NCBI GenBank assembly: GCA_035650255.1
Contig: DASRIA010000079.1
Coordinates: 1 to 27,720, forward strand
Length of the DNA: 27,720 nt
DNA from: DASRIA01 sp035650255
Lineage (GTDB): Bacteria; Actinomycetota; Thermoleophilia; Solirubrobacterales; JBBDJG01
Direction of reading: 5' to 3'
Both the position numbers and the translations under genes were made by a program. Shown in pieces: positions 22,951 through 27,720 of the stretch. How positions within the stretch are numbered: the first letter of the stretch is position 1; each line of letters starts with the position of its first letter. The notes beneath the pieces were generated by a model that searched no databases, was not told the origin of the DNA, and worked only from the letters and a program-made list of their open reading frames with translations.

Positions 22951-23811
22951 ATGCCCCCTGAACCCGGAAGAGCCTATCTGGCGGCCTGCACGATCTACCG
23001 GCAGGACGCCGAGTACCTGGCCGAGTGGATCGAGTTCCACCGGCTCGGTGGCGTGGAGCGTTTCTTCCTCTACGACAACGGCAGCACTGACGACCATCGC
23101 GACGTGCTGGCGCCCTATGTCGAGGAGGGGATCGTCACGCAGCACGACTGGCCCACCCCGTTTCGCGGGCACAACGGCCGGCCGATGGCGCTGTTCAGCG
23201 CCTTCGAGCACTGTGCCGGCGCCCATCGGGACGACGCCCGCTGGATCGCGTTCCTGGACGTCGACGAGTTCCTGTTCTCCCCGGCAGGTGAGCGGCTCCC
23301 GGAGGTGATGCGCGACTACGAGCGGTTCCCCGGCGTCGTCGTGAGCCGGGCCGAGTTCGGCTCCTCCGGGCACGTTTCGAAGCCGGACGGGCTCGTGATC
23401 GAGAACTATTTGGAGCGCCGGCCGCTGAAGCCGGACGATCGCCTCGTCTACAAGAGCATCGTCGAGCCGGGCCAGGTCGCGCGGTGCCTGACGGCCCACA
23501 GCTTCCGCTACCGCGACGGAGTCCCGGTGGACGAGGAGATGCGTCCGATCGACCCGCTGAAGAACCTCACACGCAAGCCGCCTGCCTGGGAGCGCCTGCG
23601 GATCCACCACTACTTCACGAAGTCGGAGGAGGAGCGCATGCGCAAGGCCGAGCTGTGGCGCGACTCCGGCCCGGCGACGACCGTGCTGCGCGCTCCGCGC
23701 ATGCTGCCCTCGGCGCCGCTGCCGAGACTGACGGAGCGCGACGAGACGCTGGTCGCCCACGCGCCCGCGGTGCGCGCAGCGCTCGCGCGGCGCGGGCTCC
23801 TGCCCTCCTAG
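22951..23811 (+). CDS. GT92-like / GT2-type glycosyltransferase
   Basis: A 286-residue glycosyltransferase of the family 92-like group with a GT-A fold. It shows A-C-T-I-Y-R-Q-D-A-E-Y-L-A-E-W-I-E-F-H-R-L-G-G-V (residues 11-34), F-F-L-Y-D-N-G-S-T-D-D and the metal motif W-I-A-F-L-D-V-D-E-F-L-F (DxD near 106-108). The C-terminal stretch R-I-H-H-Y-F-T-K-S also fits the group. No membrane helix is seen, so it is cytosolic and probably decorates a surface glycan or lipid; donor and acceptor are unknown. Its ATG is 15 bp from the divergent gene. It converges with the ABC permease, 13 bp away. Confidence 0.85.
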   Translation: MPPEPGRAYLAACTIYRQDAEYLAEWIEFHRLGGVERFFLYDNGSTDDHRDVLAPYVEEGIVTQHDWPTPFRGHNGRPMALFSAFEHCAGAHRDDARWIAFLDVDEFLFSPAGERLPEVMRDYERFPGVVVSRAEFGSSGHVSKPDGLVIENYLERRPLKPDDRLVYKSIVEPGQVARCLTAHSFRYRDGVPVDEEMRPIDPLKNLTRKPPAWERLRIHHYFTKSEEERMRKAELWRDSGPATTVLRAPRMLPSAPLPRLTERDETLVAHAPAVRAALARRGLLPS

Positions 23812-23824
23812 CGCCCCACGGGGC

Positions 23825-24649
23825 CTAGGGCTTCAGCTTGTGGCCGGACCTGAACAGCCACGCCGACCACAGGAACATCGCGCCGGCGAGCGCAAACGTG
23901 ATCGGCAGCGAGACGAGCGGCGAAACGTCGCTCTGGCCGAGGAACCCGTAGCGGATCGCGTCCACCATGTAGAAGAGCGGGTTCGCATGCGAGAGCTGCT
24001 CCCACGGCGAGGGCAGGATTTCCACGGAGTAGAAGACGCCGCCCACGAACGCCAGCGGCTGGATCACGAGGTTGGAGACGAACGAGTGGTGGTCCCAGCT
24101 CTGCGCGTAGATGCCGACGATCACGCCCAGCGAGGCGAACAGCATGATCGCGGCGAGCGACGCCGCGATCAGGATCAGCGGCTCGTCGATCGGCACGCCG
24201 AGCAGGGGCGCCGCGATCGCGGTCAGCGCGCCGCCGATCATCAGCGCACGCAGCACGCCGCCGATCGTGAGCCCGATGTCGACCTGCCACGGGAGCATCG
24301 GCGCGGCCAGGATGTCGTCGATGTAGCGGTCGTTGCGCGCCTGGAAGATCGAGCTCGAGTTGTTCGCGTAGGCCGCGGTCACCATCGCCATCGCGACCAG
24401 CCCGGGCAGGATGAACACCTCGTAGTCGAAGCCGCCGACGTGGCGGATGCGGTTGCCGAGCGAGAGCCCGAACACGATCACGAACAGCAGCGACGAGACG
24501 ACGGGCGCGAGCACCGTCTGGCTCCACAGCCGCGTCACACGTCGCGCCTCGCGGGCCGCGAGCCAGAACAGGCTCATATAGGAGAGGCGGCGCAGCTCCT
24601 GGGGTGTCTTGGGACGGCCGGCCGCGACGCGCACCGATGCAGCCTCCAT
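23825..24649 (-). CDS. ABC-2 type transporter permease
   Basis: A 274-residue ABC-2 family permease with six predicted helices, from S-Q-T-V-L-A-P-V-V-S-S-L-L-F-V-I-V-F (residues 43-60) to a last helix near 245-265. The loop with N-N-S-S-S-I-F-Q-A-R-N-D-R-Y-I-D-D-I-L-A-A-P-M is the cytosolic coupling region typical of DrrB/NodJ-like exporters. The ATG at 24649 overlaps the ATPase stop by one base (TAATG), so both are made together. A longer frame upstream would lie within the ATPase gene and is rejected. Such pairs export drugs, lipids or glycans; the nearby glycosyltransferase makes a glycan possible but this is a guess. Confidence 0.88.
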   Translation of the reverse strand: MEAASVRVAAGRPKTPQELRRLSYMSLFWLAAREARRVTRLWSQTVLAPVVSSLLFVIVFGLSLGNRIRHVGGFDYEVFILPGLVAMAMVTAAYANNSSSIFQARNDRYIDDILAAPMLPWQVDIGLTIGGVLRALMIGGALTAIAAPLLGVPIDEPLILIAASLAAIMLFASLGVIVGIYAQSWDHHSFVSNLVIQPLAFVGGVFYSVEILPSPWEQLSHANPLFYMVDAIRYGFLGQSDVSPLVSLPITFALAGAMFLWSAWLFRSGHKLKP

Positions 24650-25410
24650 TACGCCACCTCCACGTGGTCGGGCGTGGCGCCCATGGCCTTCACGTAGACC
24701 TCGTCGAGCGACCCGGCGCCGTAGCGGTCGCGCAGGGCGGCCGGGCTGTCGAGCGCTGCGATCCGGCCGCGCTTGATCAGTGCGATCTGCTCGCAGAGCG
24801 CCTCGGCCTCCTCGAGGTAGTGCGTCGTCAGCAGGATCGTCGTGCCGCGCTCGTGCAGGAGGCGGATGTAGCGCCACAGCTCCATGCGCAGCTCGTAGTC
24901 GACACCTGCGGTGGGCTCGTCCAGGATCACGAGGCGCGGCTCGTGCAGCAGCGCCCGCGCGAGCAGCAGGCGCCGCTTCATGCCGCCGGAGAGCCGCGGC
25001 GTGCGGACTTCGCGCTTGGCGCGCAGGTCGAAGACGTCGATCATCTCCTCGGCGCGCCGCGCGGCGTCCTCGCGCGGCATCCCGTAGTAGCCGCCGTGGT
25101 ACAGCAGCGACTCGTACACGGTCAGGAAGCGGTCGAGGTTCACGTCCTGCGGCGAGAGGCCGACGATCGCGCGCGCCGCAAGCACGTCGATGCCGTCGCC
25201 CAGCGCCTCGTGGCCGAACACTCGGATCGATCCGGAGGTGACCCGCACCAGGCCGGTGATCGAGTTGATCAGCGTGGTCTTGCCGGCGCCGTTCGGCCCG
25301 AGCAGGCCGAAGAAGGCGCCGTCGGGGATCGTCAGGTCGAGCGAGTCGAGCGCCAGGGTGCCGTCGTCGTAGCGCTTCGTGAGCGCGCCGATCTCGAGTG
25401 CCGGTGGCAT
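24649..25410 (-). CDS. ABC transporter ATP-binding protein
   Basis: A 253-residue ABC ATPase with all motifs: Walker A G-P-N-G-A-G-K-T-T, Q-loop L-S-P-Q-D-V-N-L-D, signature L-S-G-G-M-K-R-R-L-L-L-A-R-A-L-L, Walker B L-V-I-L-D-E-P-T-A-G-V-D, and the switch His in L-L-T-T-H-Y-L-E-E-A-E. The sequence style is that of the CcmA/DrrA-type multidrug export ATPases that pair with ABC-2 permeases. It opens the two-gene operon. The start is the ATG at 25410, which begins a normal first strand (A-L-E-I-G-A-L-T-K-R-Y). Substrate unknown. Confidence 0.93.
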   Translation of the reverse strand: MPPALEIGALTKRYDDGTLALDSLDLTIPDGAFFGLLGPNGAGKTTLINSITGLVRVTSGSIRVFGHEALGDGIDVLAARAIVGLSPQDVNLDRFLTVYESLLYHGGYYGMPREDAARRAEEMIDVFDLRAKREVRTPRLSGGMKRRLLLARALLHEPRLVILDEPTAGVDYELRMELWRYIRLLHERGTTILLTTHYLEEAEALCEQIALIKRGRIAALDSPAALRDRYGAGSLDEVYVKAMGATPDHVEVA

Positions 25411-25451
25411 CGAGCTAGCGTAGCGGGCGTCGTTCGGCCGTCACCGCAGGT

Positions 25452-25457
25452 CATAAT
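25452..25457 (+). promoter_or_regulatory. Probable -10 box, leaderless start
   Basis: CATAAT at 25452-25457 is 6 bases before the GTG at 25464, so the transcript would begin at the start codon. No clear -35 is seen at 17 bases upstream. Confidence 0.4.
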
Positions 25458-25463
25458 CCGCCG

Positions 25464-25859
25464 GTGAGCACTTCGACGGAGCTCGTGCGGCGCTGCTATG
25501 CCGCATGGAACCGCGGCGACTTCTCCGAATTGGAACAGCTCATGTCGCCCGGCTTCGAAATCGATGCGACCGATCGGGTGATGAACCCCGATCGCTACAC
25601 CGGGCTCGACGGCTTCCGGCGGCTCGTGGCGGAGTTGTCGGATGTCTGGGACGCGTGGCACATCGAGGCGCCGGAGATGGTCGAGCAGGGAGACCGCGTC
25701 TTCGTCGCGCACGAGGTCCATGCGCGGGGCAAGGGCAGTGGAGTGGAGCTCGTCCGGACCTACTGGAGCGTGTGGACCGTGGGTGCCGGCAAGGTCGTGA
25801 AGCTCTCACTGCATGTCGAGCGTGATCGTGCACGGGCCGCGGCCGGCCTCCCGTCCTGA
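25464..25859 (+). CDS. SnoaL/NTF2-like protein
   Basis: A 131-residue SnoaL-like protein: E-L-V-R-R-C-Y-A-A-W-N-R-G-D-F-S-E-L-E-Q-L-M-S-P-G-F-E-I-D-A-T, then Y-T-G-L-D-G-F-R-R-L-V-A-E-L, then V-F-V-A-H-E-V-H-A-R-G-K-G-S-G-V-E-L and W-S-V-W-T-V-G-A-G-K-V-V-K-L. It is the same length as the gene at 6174 and shares the R-G-K-G-S-G turn, so the two look like distant paralogs. GTG start, likely leaderless. It is convergent with the nei-like gene, 15 bp away. No function can be assigned. Confidence 0.85.
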   Translation: MSTSTELVRRCYAAWNRGDFSELEQLMSPGFEIDATDRVMNPDRYTGLDGFRRLVAELSDVWDAWHIEAPEMVEQGDRVFVAHEVHARGKGSGVELVRTYWSVWTVGAGKVVKLSLHVERDRARAAAGLPS

Positions 25860-25874
25860 TCCTCCCCGCAGCGC

Positions 25875-26651
25875 TCAGGTCTGGCAGTTCGGGCACCAGT
25901 ACGTCATCCGGTTCTCGTCCCACTGGCCCTTGACCCGGATCGTCATCCCGCAGCGGCGGCAGCGCTTGCCGCCCTGCTCGAACACCTCTCCTCCGGAAAG
26001 CCTGCCGCCGCGCCTGACCTCTCGCCGCATCATGTCGCGCGCGGTGCGGACGACATGCTCGAGCTCGTCGTCGCCGACGTTGGCCGTCGGGCGCCAGGGG
26101 TCGACGCCGCACTGATAGAGGCTCTCGTTCTTCCACAGGTTGCCGATGCCCGCCAGCGTGCGCTGGTCGAGGAGCGCGTCGGCGACGGGGCGAGTGGGAT
26201 CGTCAGCGCGCAGGCGCACCAGGATCGCGTCCCAGTCGAGCTCGTCGGCCAGGATGTCGGGGCCGAGGCGCCGCAGGTAGGGGTCGTATCCCAGGCGGCT
26301 GTCGCGGATCAGCTCGAGGATCGGGCCCCGGAACTGGACGACGGTGTGGACCGCGGTCTCCAGCACCAGCCACACCGCGCGAGCGCGCCGCCCGACGTCG
26401 AACGGCCGCTCGAAGATGCGCCAGCGACCCGACATCCGCAGGTGGGAGTGGATCGTGAGCCCGTTGTCCCAGCGCAGGAACAGGTGCTTGCCGTGGGTGT
26501 CGATGGACCGGATGCGGGCCCCCGCAAGCTTCTCCGGCCAGCCGTCGAGCGCGTGGCGGCGCTGCGGCGTCTCGATGTGCTCCAGGGGCCGGCCGACCAG
26601 CACGGGCCGCAGCCGGCCTGCGATCGAGAGAATGGTGTCTCCCTCGGGCAT
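25875..26651 (-). CDS. Fpg/Nei-family DNA glycosylase
   Basis: A 258-residue base-excision repair glycosylase/AP lyase. It starts M-P-E-G-D-T, where Pro2 is the catalytic amine and Glu3 the acid in Nei/endonuclease VIII types (Fpg has P-E-L). The helix-two-turn-helix is seen as D-Q-R-T-L-A-G-I-G-N-L-W-K-N-E-S-L. The end carries the C4 zinc finger C-R-R-C-G-M-T-I-R and W-C-P-N-C. The likely substrates are oxidised pyrimidines and some oxidised purines. The P-E-G-D-T start and the length place it with actinobacterial Nei1/Nei2-type proteins. The first codon overlaps an 8-bp inverted repeat that may control expression. Confidence 0.93.
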   Translation of the reverse strand: MPEGDTILSIAGRLRPVLVGRPLEHIETPQRRHALDGWPEKLAGARIRSIDTHGKHLFLRWDNGLTIHSHLRMSGRWRIFERPFDVGRRARAVWLVLETAVHTVVQFRGPILELIRDSRLGYDPYLRRLGPDILADELDWDAILVRLRADDPTRPVADALLDQRTLAGIGNLWKNESLYQCGVDPWRPTANVGDDELEHVVRTARDMMRREVRRGGRLSGGEVFEQGGKRCRRCGMTIRVKGQWDENRMTYWCPNCQT

Positions 26652-26676
26652 CGGCCCCTGATGTTAGTGGGCCGAT
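26650..26676. promoter_or_regulatory. Inverted repeat at the nei-like start codon
   Basis: ATCGGCCC (26650-26657) and GGGCCGAT (26669-26676) are a perfect 8-bp inverted repeat with an 11-base centre; one arm overlaps the start codon (26649-26651). In the minus-strand mRNA it would form a hairpin hiding the start, or in DNA it may be an operator. Which one is not known. Confidence 0.45.
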
Positions 26677-26698
26677 TTCTGCGGGGGAACGGCGATTT

Positions 26699-26712
26699 GG
26701 CTCTGTAGAGCC
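26699..26712. repeat. Short inverted repeat in the nei / basic-protein intergenic region
   Basis: GGCTCT and AGAGCC with a 2-base centre, in the 209-bp gap between two divergent genes. It could be a small operator. Apart from this, the repeat at the nei start, the LexA-like box and the AGCTTA hairpin, I see nothing else in the gap. Confidence 0.35.
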
Positions 26713-26774
26713 GTTCCCGGCCCGAGCCACGTCGAAAACCAGCGGCCGGGCTGTAACTTTCCCGCTCTCTCGGA

Positions 26775-26788
26775 CAAACATGTGTTCG
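26775..26788. promoter_or_regulatory. LexA-box-like site
   Basis: CAAAC-ATGT-GTTCG matches the Gram-positive/actinobacterial SOS box CGAAC-N4-GTTCG at 9 of 10 fixed bases, within a 20-bp imperfect inverted repeat (26772-26791). It lies 72 bp before the basic-protein gene and would sit in the spacer of a weak promoter (CGGACA 26771-26776, TTAGAT 26794-26799, 17-base spacer). It could equally act on the divergent nei-like gene, 123 bp away. Confidence 0.5.
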
Positions 26789-26802
26789 TCCTGTTAGATT
26801 CT

Positions 26803-26830
26803 GGGTAGCTTAGATGTAAGCTTGTTACCC
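26803..26830 (+). promoter_or_regulatory. 5'-leader hairpin of the basic-protein gene
   Basis: AGCTTA (26807-26812) pairs with TAAGCT (26817-26822) around GATG, and GGGT (26803-26806) can pair with ACCC (26827-26830) across a 4-base bulge. It begins close to the predicted transcription start and precedes the GAGGAGG ribosome site (26844-26850). Confidence 0.45.
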
Positions 26831-26860
26831 TAAGACGGCTCCTGAGGAGGCGCAATCCAG

Positions 26861-27600
26861 ATGGCAACAACGAATTCAAATGCTTCGCGTTCGCAGCGCA
26901 GCACGGCGGCAAAGCCGCGCAGCGCAGCGGCTCAGCGTCGCAGCGCCGCCGCAAAGCGCGGCCAGGCGACGCGCCGGCGGACGACCAGCAACACCGCGGC
27001 TGCCCGTGCGCAGCGCAGCGCGGCCGGCAAGAAGGGTCAGGCGACCCGTCGCCGGCAGACCGCCCGCCGTCGTACCACCGCCGCTCAGCGCAACGTCCGC
27101 GCGGCTGCATCGCAGCGCGTGGCCGCCGAGACCAAGCAGGCGGAGAGCGTCCTGACCCAGGTCGGCGGCGTCGCCGAGAGCGCGCTGCTGGTGCCGGTGG
27201 GTGCCGCGCTGGAGGTGCGGGACCGCGTCGTCAACGCGATCCAGCCCTGGACCAGCCGCCCCAGCGCCGAGAAGGAGCTGAACCGCGTGCGTCGCGACGT
27301 GCGCCGGTTCGAGCGGCGCGGCACGGTTGCCCGCAACCGCGTCGTGCGTGAGCTGCGCAAGCGCCGGAACGCGGCGAACCGCGTCCTGCGCAAGCGCCGC
27401 AACGCCGCGGCCCGTTTCCTGAGGCTGCAGCGCAACAGCACGCAGCGCACGATCAAGACGAACGGCAAGCACGCCCAGGCCCGGACGGCGCGGTTCCGTT
27501 CCGACCTGGAGAAGGCGGTCAAGCCGCAGGTCGACCGCGTGCAGAAGGAGCTGCAGACGCAGACCAAGCAGGCGCGGGACCGCTGCAGCAGTTCGTTTAA
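26861..27600 (+). CDS. Histone-H1-like basic, coiled-coil protein; frame broken near its 3' end
   Basis: The ATG at 26861 has a strong GAGGAGG site 10 bases upstream. The first 85 or so residues are Ala/Arg/Lys/Gln/Thr-rich and repeat G-Q-A-T-R-R-R twice, like histone-H1-like or AlgP-type tails that bind DNA. Next comes a V-G-G-V-A-E-S-A-L-L-V-P-V-G-A-A-L-E-V-R-D-R-V segment, then a long charged coiled coil (about residues 125-240) with R-K-R-R-N-A-A repeats. In the present frame no stop occurs before the window end, and the tail past residue 241 looks unnatural. One added base near 27583 would give D-R-L-Q-Q-F-V and the TAA at 27598-27600, with a hairpin right after. A one-base deletion (real or sequencing error) is the best reading. 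Nucleoid binding is inferred. Confidence 0.72.
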
Positions 27601-27605
27601 GGCTT

Positions 27606-27624
27606 TCGGCTGCGGAGCAGCCGA
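27606..27624 (+). terminator. Hairpin after the basic-protein gene
   Basis: TCGGCTGC (27606-27613) and GCAGCCGA (27617-27624) form a perfect 8-bp stem with a GGA loop, 5 bases after the TAA at 27600. Only a short TTT follows at 27630-27632, so it is a weak intrinsic terminator by sequence. Confidence 0.5.
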
Positions 27625-27673
27625 CCCAGTTTCTGTCGGCCACATAAGACCCTCTGGGTCACGCCGGCAGAAA
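27623..27673. other. Interleaved inverted repeats (pseudoknot-capable) near the window end
   Basis: GACCCAG (27623-27629) can pair with CTGGGTC (27654-27660), and TTTCTGTCGGC (27630-27640) with GCCGGCAGAAA (27663-27673, one G-U). The two stems interleave, so they form a pseudoknot or exclude each other. A tandem repeat of AAAGCAAC follows (27671-27678 and 27679-27686). I recognise no RNA family; the remaining bases to 27720 hold nothing I can name. Confidence 0.4.
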
Positions 27674-27720
27674 GCAACAAAGCAACCTCTCCTCCCTCAG
27701 CCGTCGGGCCCCCGTAAAAC

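Noticed and set aside
22936..23760. N-terminal extension of the octad-repeat protein into the glycosyltransferase region
   Set aside because: The extension is antisense to a clear GT92-like gene; the octad protein starts naturally at the ATG at 22935.
26876..27645. Two long minus-strand frames opposite the basic protein gene
   Set aside because: The plus strand has a strong ribosome site, a start codon and repeats expected for a histone-like protein; the minus frames are its mirrors.
1..27720. Mobile elements, prophage or CRISPR
   Set aside because: No transposase, integrase, phage structural gene, regular short repeat array or attachment-site duplication at the tRNA gene was found.

Overview
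The window is a GC-rich, densely packed bacterial chromosome segment. GC-biased codon use, frequent GTG/TTG starts, promoters that seem to give leaderless mRNAs, an Lhr-type long helicase, a UvrD-like helicase fused to an Fe-S RecB-type nuclease and many SnoaL-like proteins suggest an Actinomycetota member. Thermoleophilia (Solirubrobacterales-like) is plausible, but the lineage is inferred from gene style only. No insertion sequence, prophage, integrase or CRISPR array was seen, and no stretch over 300 bases lacks a gene.

Left part (1-8,230). After the tail of a SnoaL-like gene and a CDF-type transporter comes the most interesting block, a divergent sulfur/redox cluster around a 41-bp AT-rich control region. 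Leftward run an ETHE1-like persulfide-dioxygenase-type MBL protein, a DUF4336-like MBL protein and an MFS transporter. Rightward run an ArsR-rhodanese fusion regulator, an ArsM-like methyltransferase lacking one key Cys, and a DCC-family thiol-disulfide protein. The DCC reading frame carries an in-frame TGA exactly where the first Cys of the CxxC motif belongs. A GGG-loop hairpin with bacterial SECIS geometry follows the TGA, and a clear selenocysteine tRNA (anticodon UCA, 8-bp acceptor stem, long variable arm) lies about 2.3 kb away. I read this gene as a selenoprotein that ordinary gene callers would truncate or miss. The rest of this part holds three SnoaL-like proteins and an ArsR/SRPBCC operon with a textbook promoter and operator.

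Middle part (8,260-21,800). This holds a SpoIIM-like membrane protein, a large secreted alpha/beta hydrolase, a PAC2-family protein, a 1,070-residue helicase-nuclease, an inositol-monophosphatase-family enzyme, a DUF72 protein and a 1,502-residue Lhr helicase. The Lhr stop and DUF72 start overlap. Nucleic-acid processing is the main theme.

Right part (21,820-27,720). This holds a protein with 23 consecutive octads (probable beta-solenoid) diverging from a GT92-like glycosyltransferase across only 15 bp. An ABC-2 type exporter pair, another SnoaL-like protein and a Nei-type DNA glycosylase follow. The last gene encodes a very basic histone-H1-like, coiled-coil protein. Its frame appears broken by a one-base deletion just before a natural TAA, and a near-consensus LexA box lies upstream.
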